Shown here in pieces: positions 8,129 to 18,082 of a stretch of 64,000 nt of DNA (within the stretch, counting starts at the first letter, position 1; every line of letters starts with the position of its first letter). The translations under genes were made by a program, and so were the position numbers. Origin of the DNA: Tenacibaculum todarodis (lineage in GTDB: Bacteria; Bacteroidota; Bacteroidia; Flavobacteriales; Flavobacteriaceae); assembly GCF_001889045.1 (NCBI RefSeq), contig NZ_CP018155.1, forward strand, positions 2,854,001 to 2,918,000, given 5' to 3'. The notes beneath the pieces are model-generated. The model did not search any database. It saw only the letters and a list, made by a program, of their open reading frames with translations, and was not told where the DNA came from.

Positions 8129-8986
8129 TTATGCTCTAACAGGTTGGTTTTGTATTAAATCTATATACAAATTAACTTGTTTTTTTAAGTCTTTACGTTC
8201 GTAAATCGCATCTAAGAAACCATGCTCTAAAACAAACTCAGAACGTTGGAAACCTTCAGGTAAATCTTTACCCGTTGTGTCTTTTACAACTCTTGGTCCT
8301 GCAAAGGCAATTAATGCGTTTGGCTCTGCAATATTTATATCTCCTAACATTGCAAATGATGCTGTTGTACCTCCAGTTGTTGGATCTGTACATAGTGATA
8401 TATAAGGCAATTTAGCTTCTGCTAATTGTGCTAATTTTGTAGAAGTTTTAACTAATTGCATTAAAGAAAGCGAAGCTTCCATCATACGTGCTCCACCAGA
8501 CTTTGATACCATTAAAAATGGTAACTTATTTTTTATTGCGTAATCTATAGCTCTTGCTATTTTTTCTCCAACTACAGATCCCATAGAACCACCAATAAAA
8601 GCAAAATCCATAGAAGCAATAACTAAATCTTTTCCGTTGGATTTACCTACAGCTGTTCTTACAGCGTCTTTTAATCCTGTTTTTTTCTGTGCAGCTTTTA
8701 CTCTTTCTGGATATTTTTTGGTGTCTTCAAACTTTAAAGGGTCTTTAGATGTTAATTTTTCATCTAATTCGGTAAATTTATTTTCGTCAAAAAATAACTC
8801 AAAATATTGTTTACTTCCAATTCTTACATGGTAACCGTCTTCTGGACTTACATATAAGTTTTCTTTAAGTTCTTCGGTATCTATTATTTTTCCGCTTGGT
8901 GTTTTATACCACAAGCCTTTAGGTGTATCTTTTTTATGTTCTGTAGGAGTTTGAATTCCTTTATCTGTACGTTTAAACCAAGACAT
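8129..8986 (-). CDS. accD: Acetyl-CoA carboxylase carboxyltransferase subunit beta
   Basis: Carboxyltransferase beta subunit of acetyl-CoA carboxylase, first step of fatty-acid synthesis. The 285 residues contain the crotonase-like core with [15 protein letters not shown] and [15 protein letters not shown]. The N-terminus ([20 protein letters not shown]) aligns with the region that in E. coli AccD carries a four-Cys zinc ribbon, but none of the four cysteines is present here. The fold is otherwise intact, so it is probably functional without zinc. Lies downstream of fba on the same strand, separated by a repeat element. Confidence 0.94.
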   Translation of the reverse strand: MSWFKRTDKGIQTPTEHKKDTPKGLWYKTPSGKIIDTEELKENLYVSPEDGYHVRIGSKQYFELFFDENKFTELDEKLTSKDPLKFEDTKKYPERVKAAQKKTGLKDAVRTAVGKSNGKDLVIASMDFAFIGGSMGSVVGEKIARAIDYAIKNKLPFLMVSKSGGARMMEASLSLMQLVKTSTKLAQLAEAKLPYISLCTDPTTGGTTASFAMLGDINIAEPNALIAFAGPRVVKDTTGKDLPEGFQRSEFVLEHGFLDAIYERKDLKKQVNLYIDLIQNQPVRA

Positions 8987-9101
8987 AGTTAGTTGGTGTT
9001 TAGTTTATTATTTGTTAAATATACTTTTTAATTTTATAAAAAGTGCAGACTACAAATGTAAAAGTTTTTTATGAACTACAATTCTTTCTTTACTATTATC
9101 T

Positions 9102-9232
9102 CTGCGTTAAGGATAGAAGCTTTGTCTGAACTCATAAAAAAAGCATTTTGATGTTTTTCAAAATGCTTTTTTTATAGTGAGTGCGGATAGCCTGACTTTA
9201 ATCCTAAATGCTTTTAGGATAAAGTAACGCCC
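9102..9232 (-). repeat. GGCGTTAC...AACGC intergenic repeat, copy B
   Basis: On the minus strand it begins GGGCGTTACTTTATCC and ends CTATCCTTAACGCA, with the shared inner words GTCAGGCTATCCGCACTC and GAGTTCAGACAAAGCTTC. Its core is a strong hairpin (AAAAAGCATTTTG with CAAAATGCTTTTT, about 9136-9174) that can act as a terminator for fba. It occupies most of the 251-base gap between fba and accD. Confidence 0.7.
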
Positions 9233-9237
9233 AAAAA

Positions 9238-10296
9238 TTAAAGTGTATTTACATTGTTTAAGTCTGAAAACGCTTGTTTTAAACGTGTTTTAAATGTTTC
9301 TTCACCTAAACGTAACCATTTTCTTGGGTCGTAATATTTTTTATTTGGTTTATCTGCTCCGTCTGGATTACCAATTTGAGATGCTATAAAAGCTGCCTTT
9401 TCATGCATGTAATCTCTAACTCCTTCTGTAAATGCATATTGTAAATCGGTATCAATATTCATTTTTATAACTCCGTAACCAATTGCTTCTCTAATTTCTT
9501 CTAAAGTAGAACCTGAACCACCGTGAAAAACAAAATCGATATGATTTTCTTCTACACCATATTTTTTTGTGATAAATTCTTGAGAGTTTTTTAAGATTTT
9601 TGGCGTTAATTTTACATTACCTGGCTTGTAAACTCCGTGTACGTTACCAAATGCTGCTGCAATGGTAAATTGTGGAGAAACTTTCATTAATTCTTCATAA
9701 GCATAGGCAACTTCTTCTGGTTGTGTGTATAGTTTAGAAATATCTACATCCGAATTATCTACACCGTCTTCTTCACCACCTGTAATACCTAACTCTATTT
9801 CTAAAGTCATGCCCATTTTGCTCATACGAGCTAAATATTTTTTACAAATTTCTATGTTTTCTTCAAGTGGTTCTTCACTTAAATCAATCATATGTGAGCT
9901 ATATAAAGGTTTACCAGTTTCTTTAAAGTGTTGTTCGGAAGCATCTAATAAACCATCGATCCAAGGCAATAATTTTTTTGCTGCATGGTCTGTATGTAAA
10001 ATTACCGGAACTCCATAAGCTACTGATAATTCATGTATATGTTTTGCGCCTGCAACTGCTCCTGCAATGGCTGCTTTTTGATTTTCGTTAGCTAAACCTT
10101 TACCTGCGTTAAATTGTGCTCCACCATTAGAAAATTGAATAATTACTGGGGCATTTAGTTCTTTTGCTGTTTCTAAAACGCCATTAATTGTGCTAGAACC
10201 TACAACATTAACTGCTGGTAATGCAAATCCTTTTTCTTTGGCAAGGTTAAAAATTTCTTGAACTTCTGTACCTGTGGCAACTCCTGGTTTAATCAT
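9238..10296 (-). CDS. fba: Class II fructose-bisphosphate aldolase
   Basis: Zinc-dependent cleavage and condensation of fructose-1,6-bisphosphate in glycolysis and gluconeogenesis. The 352 residues match the FbaA-type (longer) class II enzyme: zinc ligands in LHTDHAAKK, GNVHGVYKPGNVKL and VFHGGSGS, and the phosphate-binding NIDTDLQYAFTEGVR block. Length is normal for the subfamily. The 3' side carries intergenic repeat copy B. Confidence 0.95.
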   Translation of the reverse strand: MIKPGVATGTEVQEIFNLAKEKGFALPAVNVVGSSTINGVLETAKELNAPVIIQFSNGGAQFNAGKGLANENQKAAIAGAVAGAKHIHELSVAYGVPVILHTDHAAKKLLPWIDGLLDASEQHFKETGKPLYSSHMIDLSEEPLEENIEICKKYLARMSKMGMTLEIELGITGGEEDGVDNSDVDISKLYTQPEEVAYAYEELMKVSPQFTIAAAFGNVHGVYKPGNVKLTPKILKNSQEFITKKYGVEENHIDFVFHGGSGSTLEEIREAIGYGVIKMNIDTDLQYAFTEGVRDYMHEKAAFIASQIGNPDGADKPNKKYYDPRKWLRLGEETFKTRLKQAFSDLNNVNTL

Positions 10297-10409
10297 TGGT
10301 TTAAAGATTTAGTTATTTAAAATTTTAATACAGCAAAATTACATTTTTTTTGTGCAAAATGGAAAGAATTACCCGTCTTTAAACTTTTACGTTTTCGGGA
10401 GTTTGTACT

Positions 10410-12884
10410 TTAAAATGGATAGTTAATACCAATATTGTAGACGGTATTACCAAAATTAAAGTTTCTAAACCATCTATTTCCGCTTAAATAAGGTTCGTGT
10501 GCTTTAAAACCTAAATCTAAACGTGCTACTAAGAATTTAAAATCATATCGAAGTCCAAAACCAGCTCCTACAGCTAAATCTTTTATTGAAGAAAAGCCGT
10601 TAAATTTAGATGCATCGTCTATAAAATCTTGACCTGTAATATCCCAAATGTTACCAGCGTCTATAAAAATAGCACTTTTTAGACTTCCAACTAAATCGAA
10701 ACGATATTCTAGAGAGGATAAAAATTTAAAGCTTCCAATATTATATTCTAAACCTTGTTGTCTTGTTCCGGGTCCTAAATCATAAGTCTTCCAAGCTCTA
10801 ATATCATTAGAACCACCTGCAAAATAACTTTTAGAAAAAGGAATGTCAGAATCTCCATAAGGCATAATAACACCTGTAAAAGCTCTAAAACCTAATACAG
10901 AATTTTCTCCTAGTTGCCAGAATTTCTTGTATTCAATATCTGTTTTAAAGTATTGTGCAACCGGAATTTTAAATACTGTTTTTTGATTTCTATTATTTGT
11001 TTGATTGGAAAGTAAACCCATTACATTTCCAGAATTTGCTATTCTAATTCTAAAATATGAAAAGTCTTGATCTTCATAATTACTTTGGTTGTTGTAAGTG
11101 AAATTGTATGCGATAACCGGTATTAAGAAATCTGAAGAAATAATATTATAACGATTTAAGATATTTAAATTACTTTGAGATTCTATAGGGTTATTGGTAG
11201 CAAATGAAGTGTCTGTTGCTACCATACTCATAAAACTTAATACTTCATTTGGCACACTTAATTGATACGTTGGGTCATTATAAAATGTTTGTGCTACGGT
11301 ATTTAATTTACTGTATTCAGATGCGTAAACATTAAAGTAATTATCTACATTTAGGTTTCTAATGTATTGTGCATTTAAGACTTCTAATTGCAGTGTTTTT
11401 TTACTGTTATAATTCCATTTGTAATTTACACCGACATTAATATTTTGTTTATCTAGACCAATATTACGTTGTACGACAAGACCTGTATAGAAACTGGTTG
11501 TTGGTGACATTCTTTTTGGAACTAACTTGTTTAACCCAAAAGGAGCCATAAAACGAGGTACTTCTAATGATAAATCTGTACCAAGTTCCCAACCAGGACC
11601 ATTATTAGAATTAAAATAAGAACCGGAAACGGATAGTTTAAATATTTCTGCGCCTCTAAATGTGTTTCTATTTAATATTGAAAACTTACCAGAAACATCA
11701 AAATTTCTAATATTAGATCTAGAAAGTTCTGTTTCAAAACCTAACGTATATTTTTCAATTGGAGTTAAATAAATATTGGCTTCAAGTTCATCATCATTTA
11801 ATTCACGATATTTAATTGTATTAGTTTTAAAATTTTTTAACCCACGTAGATGGCTTCTAGTTAAATTTCTTAAAGAATCTGAATAAATTTCATTTGGATG
11901 AATAAATAATGATTGAGATAAGTATTTTGGGTTGTATTTTAATTTATCATGCGCTAAATAAGATACGCCTTTGTAAGATAAAGAATCTTTAATTTTTTTG
12001 TCTTTATCAGAATACGTGTAGTCTGTATAAACATTTATCTTTTTTATTTTCTGAATTTTATAAGGCTTATAAAAATAGTCGCCATCTTCTTCAATAATTC
12101 TATCTGAAATTTTTAAATCTACATTTGTTTTGTAATTTACACTTGCCGTATCAATTTCATGAAAACCAATTGAATTAAGGTTAAAATGATAAACACCATT
12201 GTTTCTATAAAGCTTTGTAATACGTTTTGCTTCGTTTTCAAAATTACTGTTATTGTATTGATCCCCAGATTTTAAAAAAGTATATTTTTTGTTTTCTTCA
12301 TAAATAGAATCTAAAACGGGAGACATTATTTTTTTAGAAATACTATCTAAAAATGTAGCCTTTCCTTTTCCTATATAATAATTTACAGCTCCTTTTTTTG
12401 TGCCAACGGTATCTCTTTTTGAGGTTACTTCTGCTTGAAAATAGCCTTCTGTAAAATAATATGATTTTAATTCATTTACAGTTCTATTAATTTTAATATC
12501 ATCTATAATAACAGGTGCTTGTCCGCTAGTTAAAAACCAATTATTTATACCAATAAAAGATTTTGCTACACCAATACTTTGCTTTTCTGAAAATACGTTT
12601 TTAAAAAATTTATATGTTTTTGGATGTCTTTTTTCCCATTCAGCTGAATTTTTTGAACCATCTGGATTACCTAAGTTGTAGAAATAGAGTGATAAAGGTA
12701 TTCCAAGTGCTTTAGCGTTAGGGCGTTGAATTACATAATTATAGTCTTCTGTGCCTGATGTTTTTTTATCATCAACAAAAATTGTGTTTTTTGTAAGTAA
12801 CTGTTCTCCTTCTGCAACTCGTTTTATAGAATTACACGAGGTTACTAAAAGTACAAGAAGTATGTAAAAAGAAAGTTTTTTCAT
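10410..12884 (-). CDS. TamL-like BamA/TamA-family outer-membrane lipoprotein
   Basis: Outer-membrane Omp85 family protein. I choose the ATG at 12884 (MKKLSFYILLVLLVTSCN) because it gives a clean lipoprotein signal with lipobox VTSC; an in-frame TTG at 12902 would add six residues. The mature N-terminal half is POTRA-like, the C-terminal half an alternating beta-barrel (from about residue 380) ending in a terminal Phe (NIGINYPF), as in Omp85 proteins. A lipidated TamA homologue (TamL) is known in Bacteroidota and is the best fit at about 824 residues. No TamB-like gene is adjacent. It is divergent from a SpoU methyltransferase gene. Confidence 0.85.
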   Translation of the reverse strand: MKKLSFYILLVLLVTSCNSIKRVAEGEQLLTKNTIFVDDKKTSGTEDYNYVIQRPNAKALGIPLSLYFYNLGNPDGSKNSAEWEKRHPKTYKFFKNVFSEKQSIGVAKSFIGINNWFLTSGQAPVIIDDIKINRTVNELKSYYFTEGYFQAEVTSKRDTVGTKKGAVNYYIGKGKATFLDSISKKIMSPVLDSIYEENKKYTFLKSGDQYNNSNFENEAKRITKLYRNNGVYHFNLNSIGFHEIDTASVNYKTNVDLKISDRIIEEDGDYFYKPYKIQKIKKINVYTDYTYSDKDKKIKDSLSYKGVSYLAHDKLKYNPKYLSQSLFIHPNEIYSDSLRNLTRSHLRGLKNFKTNTIKYRELNDDELEANIYLTPIEKYTLGFETELSRSNIRNFDVSGKFSILNRNTFRGAEIFKLSVSGSYFNSNNGPGWELGTDLSLEVPRFMAPFGLNKLVPKRMSPTTSFYTGLVVQRNIGLDKQNINVGVNYKWNYNSKKTLQLEVLNAQYIRNLNVDNYFNVYASEYSKLNTVAQTFYNDPTYQLSVPNEVLSFMSMVATDTSFATNNPIESQSNLNILNRYNIISSDFLIPVIAYNFTYNNQSNYEDQDFSYFRIRIANSGNVMGLLSNQTNNRNQKTVFKIPVAQYFKTDIEYKKFWQLGENSVLGFRAFTGVIMPYGDSDIPFSKSYFAGGSNDIRAWKTYDLGPGTRQQGLEYNIGSFKFLSSLEYRFDLVGSLKSAIFIDAGNIWDITGQDFIDDASKFNGFSSIKDLAVGAGFGLRYDFKFLVARLDLGFKAHEPYLSGNRWFRNFNFGNTVYNIGINYPF

Positions 12885-12955
12885 TAACTTTACGCATCGC
12901 AATAAGAACCAAAAATACTATTTTTTAACGGTTTTAAGTTGTTAAAAATTATTTA

Positions 12956-13681
12956 ATGAGTTTATCAAAAAATCATATTAAACTAATAACAAGTTTACAG
13001 CAAAAAAAGTATCGTCAAAAGCATAAATTATTTATTGCTGAAGGGATAAAAGTCGTTGAAGAATTACTGAAATCCTCTTTAGTTTTAGAGAAGTTGTTTG
13101 TTACAAATGAATGTTCTTTTGATATTCCTGTAGATAAAACTTTTGAAGTTTCTGATGTTGAACTTAAAAAAATAAGTCAACTAAAAACGCCAAATAAGGT
13201 TTTAGGTTTGTTTCAAATTCCGGAACAAAAACTACTTAAAAACAACGGTTTGGTAATTGCGTTAGATGCAATAAATGATCCTGGAAATCTGGGCACAATA
13301 ATACGTTTGTGTGATTGGTTTGGGGTTGAACAGTTATTGTGTTCTAAAGATACTGTAGATTGTTATAATGCTAAAGTTGTACAGGCAAGTATGGGTTCTT
13401 TAACAAGAATTCAGATTAATTACGTTGATTTAAATTCTTATTTATCAGAAACGAAACTACCAACATTTATTGCCGATATGGATGGCGAAAATGTATATAA
13501 AAGTCAGCTTCCAAAAGAAGGTGTTTTAATAATGGGTAATGAGGCTAATGGTGTTTCTAAAGAAATAAAAGAACTCGCTAAAAATGTAGTTTCTATTCCA
13601 CGCTTTGGCGTAAAACAAGAAACAGAAAGTTTAAACGTTGCAACTGCAACTGCTATTTTATTGAGCGAATTTAGACGTTAA
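12956..13681 (+). CDS. TrmH/SpoU-family RNA 2'-O-methyltransferase
   Basis: SPOUT-fold RNA ribose methyltransferase, 241 residues. Motifs of the trefoil-knot domain are visible: NDPGNLGTIIRLCDWFG (motif 1), IMGNEANGVS (motif 2) and SLNVATATAILLSEF (motif 3). An N-terminal substrate-binding domain occupies about 1-95. The target nucleotide (rRNA or tRNA) cannot be assigned. Its end overlaps the convergent deoxynucleoside kinase gene by 4 bp. Confidence 0.9.
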   Translation: MSLSKNHIKLITSLQQKKYRQKHKLFIAEGIKVVEELLKSSLVLEKLFVTNECSFDIPVDKTFEVSDVELKKISQLKTPNKVLGLFQIPEQKLLKNNGLVIALDAINDPGNLGTIIRLCDWFGVEQLLCSKDTVDCYNAKVVQASMGSLTRIQINYVDLNSYLSETKLPTFIADMDGENVYKSQLPKEGVLIMGNEANGVSKEIKELAKNVVSIPRFGVKQETESLNVATATAILLSEFRR

Positions 13682-14292
13682 AATAAACCGTTTATTTGGG
13701 CGTCAATTCTATCAATAATATATCCTAAATCTTCCTGGTTTTCAACAAAATCTAAATTATCAACATCAATAATTAATAATTTTCCTTTTGTGTATTTGCT
13801 GATAAAAGCTTCGTAACGTTCGTTCAATCTACTTAAGTAATCGATACTTATTGAGTTTTCATATTCTCTACCACGTTTGTGAATTTGCCCAACTAGGGTA
13901 GAAATATCTGCGCGTAAATAAATAAGTAAATCTGGTGGAGTAACTAAATTTTCCATCAATTCAAAAAGTGAAGAATAATTGCTAAAATCACGATTTGTCA
14001 TTAATCCCATTGCATGTAAATTGGGCGCAAAAATATGTGCGTCTTCATAAATAGTTCTGTCTTGAATTATTTTCTTCCCAGATTGGCGTAATTCTAACAC
14101 TTGACGAAAACGACTATTCAAGAAAAATACTTGTAAGTTAAAAGACCAACGTTCCATTTCTGCATAAAAATCATCTAAGTAAGGATTTTCATCAACCGAC
14201 TCAAAATGAGGAGTCCATTTATAGTGTTTGGCTAATAATTTAGTAAGTGTGGTTTTTCCAGCTCCAATGTTTCCGGCAATTGCTACGTGCAT
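13678..14292 (-). CDS. Deoxynucleoside kinase
   Basis: Salvage kinase of the deoxyadenosine/deoxyguanosine kinase (dNK) family, 204 residues. P-loop GNIGAGKTT at residues 7-15, the catalytic DRTIYEDAHIFA motif and the lid Arg region HKRGREYE are present. Phosphorylates deoxynucleosides to monophosphates; the exact base preference is not readable from sequence. Convergent with the SpoU gene, overlapping it by 4 bp. Confidence 0.9.
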   Translation of the reverse strand: MHVAIAGNIGAGKTTLTKLLAKHYKWTPHFESVDENPYLDDFYAEMERWSFNLQVFFLNSRFRQVLELRQSGKKIIQDRTIYEDAHIFAPNLHAMGLMTNRDFSNYSSLFELMENLVTPPDLLIYLRADISTLVGQIHKRGREYENSISIDYLSRLNERYEAFISKYTKGKLLIIDVDNLDFVENQEDLGYIIDRIDAQINGLF

Positions 14293-14362
14293 AATTCTAG
14301 GTGTAAAGTGTTACAATTATAGGGACGGTAAATTTACACAAAAAAAGGAATTAAAATAATGT

Positions 14363-15043
14363 TTAGCACATCAATTTATAACCAAAACCACGAATGTTTA
14401 CAATTTGAATGTTTTCATCTTTTTTAAGTTTTTTTCTAAGTTTAGAAATAAAGACATCCATGCTTCTTGCGTTAAAAAAATCGTCATTTCCCCATAACTT
14501 TTTTAAGATGAATGTTCTGTCCAAAACTTCGTTTTTTTGTTGCCAAAGATTGTACAATAATTCCGCTTCTCTATGGGTTAATAAATTGGAAATGTTATCT
14601 AGTTCTAGTGTCTGTTTCTTGTAATTGAAAGTATAATTTCCGATTTTTATTTTTTCAACATCTTTTATTTTTTCAACTCTGTTTAATAAAGAATGAATGC
14701 GAACAATTAATTCTTCCATAGAAAATGGTTTCTTTAAGTAATCGTTTCCACCGTGAGAAAATCCTTCTAAAACATCTTTTGTTTGTGATTTTGCTGTTAA
14801 AAAAATAATAGGAATTGTACTGTTTTCTTCTCGTATTTCTTTTGCCAAAGTAAAACCATCTTTCTTTGGCATCATTACATCTAAAACTAAAATTGCTGGT
14901 TGTTCTTCTTTATATATTTTATAAGCCTCTTCACCATTTTCTACATGAAAAACTTCAAAGTTTCTAGTTTCTAGACTTTCTTTTACAATTTGTCCTAAGC
15001 TTGGTTCGTCTTCGGCAAGTAATATTTTTATAGTATTATTCAT
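14363..15043 (-). CDS. OmpR-family response regulator
   Basis: 226 residues: receiver domain (about 5-118) with phospho-acceptor Asp55 in LVLDVMMPKKDGF and Lys in YLKKPFS, then an OmpR/PhoB winged helix (about 130-226) with the recognition-helix region RSMDVFISKLRKKLK. It overlaps the upstream histidine kinase gene by 8 bp, so the pair is co-translated. It resembles RprY-like regulators of Bacteroidota. A likely target is the divergent promoter at 16693-16747, which carries three TTAAC direct repeats at 10-bp spacing. Confidence 0.93.
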   Translation of the reverse strand: MNNTIKILLAEDEPSLGQIVKESLETRNFEVFHVENGEEAYKIYKEEQPAILVLDVMMPKKDGFTLAKEIREENSTIPIIFLTAKSQTKDVLEGFSHGGNDYLKKPFSMEELIVRIHSLLNRVEKIKDVEKIKIGNYTFNYKKQTLELDNISNLLTHREAELLYNLWQQKNEVLDRTFILKKLWGNDDFFNARSMDVFISKLRKKLKKDENIQIVNIRGFGYKLMC

Positions 15044-16652
15044 TTGGCAAAAGAATTTTAAAAACGGTGTTTTTTATATTCGGAACTAAGTTGATAATTC
15101 CGTTGTGTTTTTCAATGATTTTCTTGGTGTAATACAAGCCAATTCCAAAGCCTTTAACATCGTGTGTGTTTCCTTTTGGAACACGATAAAATTTCTCAAA
15201 TATTTTTTCTTGTTGATTTTTTTCGATTCCATTTCCATTATCAACAATACTAATTTCAATAGTATTTAAAACCGAATTCAGATTAACTTCAACTGTTTCT
15301 CCACCATATTTAATAGCGTTGTCAATTAGGTTTGAGATTGCATTTTCAAAATGAAAAGCATCTATATTTGCTGTTATTTCAGAAATATTAGAAGAAAACA
15401 GCACTGTTTTATTTTCTGAAATTAATTGATGTTTTTTTGTGATTTTATCAATCAAGTCAACAATGTTTACTTCCTCTTTTTGTAATAATAAACTCTCAGA
15501 ATCTAAGGTAGCTGTTTCCAATAATTTCTCTACCATTTGATGTAGTTTTTTCAATTGAACGTTAGAAATTGAAACGTATTTTTTGGTTTTTTCTTTATCA
15601 TCAATGGCATTAAAATTACCAATTGCTTCCAAAGCTGTAGAAACAGTGGTAATTGGTGTTTTAAATTCATGCGTAATATTGCTAATTAAATCGTTTTTAA
15701 TTTCTGCTAATTCTTTTTGCTGATTGATTATTTTCAATAAATAAAATAAACTAGAAACTACGGCTAAGGACAATAAGAGTGATAATAAAATTCCTGTAGA
15801 ACTTCTTTTTAAAGTTTCTTTAGAAGGATTTGTATGCAATAAATCAAAACGATTATTATCTTGAAAATAAGTTGAGTTTGAATTAGTGATTACATTCTTT
15901 TCAATATTTTCCGAAACATTATAAGCGTAAAAAAGGGTGTCTTTTTTAAAGTGATTAAAAGCAAAATCAAGATTAATTTTTCTGCTTTTTAGTTTAGAAG
16001 TTAATAAGGAGTCTAAAACGGTATAATCTAAAGAATCATTATGTATAGCAATAAACATGGTTTTTAAACCTTTAATAAGTTTAATGCTGTCTCGTGCTTT
16101 TTCTCCTCTAAATACTTGTATTGATGTTATTTTGTTTGCAGAATCTTTGGCAATATGAATACCTTTTTTTTTATTGTCCCCTAATTGTATTAGTCCACTT
16201 ATTTTTTTGTTTTTAGGTAGGTCTTTTTGGTAACTTTTATTTAATTTATCTAGTAAATCATTAGTTATTATTGAATCTGTTTTTTCAAAATCTCTTTTTT
16301 CTTCTGTACTTATCTCAATTGAAGAAATTTTAAATTCGGGTGCTTTTTTATTTGTTCCTGAAGTCTTTTTTTGTGGTATTGCATTCTTGAAAAAATCTTT
16401 CCAAAGTTGTTTTTTTCTTAAACTATCTGCTGCTGTTGGATTGTCTGGTTCAATTATAGTTAACAAATTTTTCTTAGAAAGATTAGTATAGTAATCATCT
16501 ATAGATTCATCTAAACTACTTTTAATTTCGTTTAAGACTCTTTGCTTGTTTTCTTCGTAGTTTTTATAATTCCAATATAATTGAACAGCTATAGTTGTTA
16601 TAATAGTAGCTGTTATAAAGTATAAAATCCAACGTTGTTTTTTGGTGTTCAT
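15036..16652 (-). CDS. Membrane sensor histidine kinase
   Basis: 538 residues. Transmembrane helix at about 8-27, a large periplasmic sensor domain (about 28-285, Lys/Asp/Ser-rich, no recognised fold), second helix about 286-307, HisKA domain with His328 in SNITHEFKTPITT, and HATPase_c with NAIKYG, DNGNGIE and GFGIGLYYTKKI. No HAMP domain is obvious. It is translationally coupled to the response regulator and divergent from an operon of secreted proteins, suggesting envelope sensing; the signal is unknown. Confidence 0.92.
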   Translation of the reverse strand: MNTKKQRWILYFITATIITTIAVQLYWNYKNYEENKQRVLNEIKSSLDESIDDYYTNLSKKNLLTIIEPDNPTAADSLRKKQLWKDFFKNAIPQKKTSGTNKKAPEFKISSIEISTEEKRDFEKTDSIITNDLLDKLNKSYQKDLPKNKKISGLIQLGDNKKKGIHIAKDSANKITSIQVFRGEKARDSIKLIKGLKTMFIAIHNDSLDYTVLDSLLTSKLKSRKINLDFAFNHFKKDTLFYAYNVSENIEKNVITNSNSTYFQDNNRFDLLHTNPSKETLKRSSTGILLSLLLSLAVVSSLFYLLKIINQQKELAEIKNDLISNITHEFKTPITTVSTALEAIGNFNAIDDKEKTKKYVSISNVQLKKLHQMVEKLLETATLDSESLLLQKEEVNIVDLIDKITKKHQLISENKTVLFSSNISEITANIDAFHFENAISNLIDNAIKYGGETVEVNLNSVLNTIEISIVDNGNGIEKNQQEKIFEKFYRVPKGNTHDVKGFGIGLYYTKKIIEKHNGIINLVPNIKNTVFKILLPNE

Positions 16653-16692
16653 ATTTCAAAGGTAAGTTCTAAAAAGGAATAAAAATAATTGG

Positions 16693-16747
16693 TTAACACT
16701 AGTTAACACTCATTAACCTAAAATATGTTTCATCATAGTCATCTTTG
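16693..16747 (+). promoter_or_regulatory. Candidate response-regulator operator and promoter
   Basis: Three direct repeats, TTAACACTAG, TTAACACTCA and TTAACC, start at 16693, 16703 and 16713, exactly 10 bp apart. CATCTTTG (16740-16747) resembles the TAnnTTTG box, with no good TTG upstream. Repeats placed where the -33 element should be are typical of activation by OmpR-family regulators. The site lies between the divergent kinase gene and the secreted-protein operon. Confidence 0.6.
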
Positions 16748-16774
16748 TAGTGTTCAATTTAAAAATCATATACA

Positions 16775-17119
16775 ATGAGAAAATTACTATTTATTATATG
16801 TTTATTTACTAGCCTATTTGTTAATGCTCAAGATAAACCAATTGCAGAAATGAATTTTACAGAAGCAACTGTTAACAGTTTAAAGTTTTCGGTAGATTCT
16901 GCTGAAGAATTAAAAGATATTAATTGGGATGATATAAAGGAAATTTTTTCTGAAAATAAACCCGAAGATTTAATTCTTCTTGAATTTGAAGTTAATTATC
17001 CAAAGGATAAAAAAGATGCTAAAAAGAGTTACAAATTTACTTCCAAAGGGAAATCTAAAAATATTGATAACACTATTGCAATGGCAAAAAAGATACTAAA
17101 CAAACTTACTAAAATTTAA
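16775..17119 (+). CDS. Small secreted protein of unknown function
   Basis: 114 residues with a Sec signal peptide (MRKLLFIICLFTSLFVNAQ, cleavage after about residue 18 at NA-Q, the usual flavobacterial form). The mature part is Lys/Asp/Glu-rich with no domain I recognise. It is the first gene downstream of the TTAAC-repeat promoter and lies 11 bp before the first GLPGLI gene, so it is very likely part of the two-component system's target operon. Confidence 0.8.
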   Translation: MRKLLFIICLFTSLFVNAQDKPIAEMNFTEATVNSLKFSVDSAEELKDINWDDIKEIFSENKPEDLILLEFEVNYPKDKKDAKKSYKFTSKGKSKNIDNTIAMAKKILNKLTKI

Positions 17120-17130
17120 AACCCATAAAG

Positions 17131-17982
17131 ATGAAAACAATTATAACACTTATTATTTTGACAATTTCTTTTTCAATAAACGCACAAGATTTTATGGGAA
17201 AAGCAACTTACAAAACACATAGAAAAAGTAATATTTCTTTTGGAGATGGTAAAAATGCTCCAAATCCAGAAATGCAAAAAAAATTAGAGGCTCAAATGAA
17301 GAAAATGAATCAAAAAACATTTACACTCAACTTTAATAGGTTTGAATCTACCTATAAAGAAAACGAATCTTTAGCTGCTCCACAAACAAAAATGGGTGGC
17401 ATAAAAATGATTTCTTTTGGAGGCGGAGGAACAGATTTACTGTACAAAAATGTTAAAGAAAATACGTATGCCAAGAAAACGGATATTATGGGGAAAAACT
17501 TCCTAATTAAAGATGAAATTAAAAAGATTGATTGGGAGTTAAGTGATGAAACCAAAAATATAGGAATGTATACATGTTACAAAGCAACATTTTCAAGAGA
17601 AGTAGAGGAGATAGATTTCTCAAGTTTTAGTGCTGGAGATTCAAAAGAAAACGAAGTAAAAGAAGAGAAAAAAATGAAAACTATTGTTACCACAGCTTGG
17701 TACACGCCGCAAATACCAATTAGCAATGGACCAAGAGAATTTGGTGGTTTACCAGGTTTAATTTTAGAGTTGAGACAAGGTGAATTAACCATTGTTTGTT
17801 CTGAAGTTGTGTTAAACCCGTCTAAGAAAGTTGAGATTAAAGAACCAAAAAAAGGAAAGGTTATTTCTCAAAGTAAATTTAATGAGATTCAAGAAAAAAA
17901 ATCTAAAGAAATGATGGAGAAATTTAAAAGTAGAAACGGATTAGATCTTGGAAATGGAACAACTATTAAGATTGGTGGTTAA
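17131..17982 (+). CDS. GLPGLI family secreted protein (first copy)
   Basis: 283 residues with a signal peptide (about 1-18, ending INAQ). The family hallmark is seen in EFGGLPGLILEL in the C-terminal half, together with TTAWYTPQIPISNGP, the conserved pre-motif. The family occurs in Bacteroidota, often near outer-membrane receptors; its function is unknown. A paralogue follows 100 bp downstream. Confidence 0.9.
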   Translation: MKTIITLIILTISFSINAQDFMGKATYKTHRKSNISFGDGKNAPNPEMQKKLEAQMKKMNQKTFTLNFNRFESTYKENESLAAPQTKMGGIKMISFGGGGTDLLYKNVKENTYAKKTDIMGKNFLIKDEIKKIDWELSDETKNIGMYTCYKATFSREVEEIDFSSFSAGDSKENEVKEEKKMKTIVTTAWYTPQIPISNGPREFGGLPGLILELRQGELTIVCSEVVLNPSKKVEIKEPKKGKVISQSKFNEIQEKKSKEMMEKFKSRNGLDLGNGTTIKIGG

Positions 17983-18082
17983 ATATTTACTTTTTTTTAA
18001 TCTTAGATTAAACCTTCGTGTTTTATTGTAGTCTTATATGAGGTAGCGAAAGCTATTTTAAATAAAAAAATAAATAAAAAAC

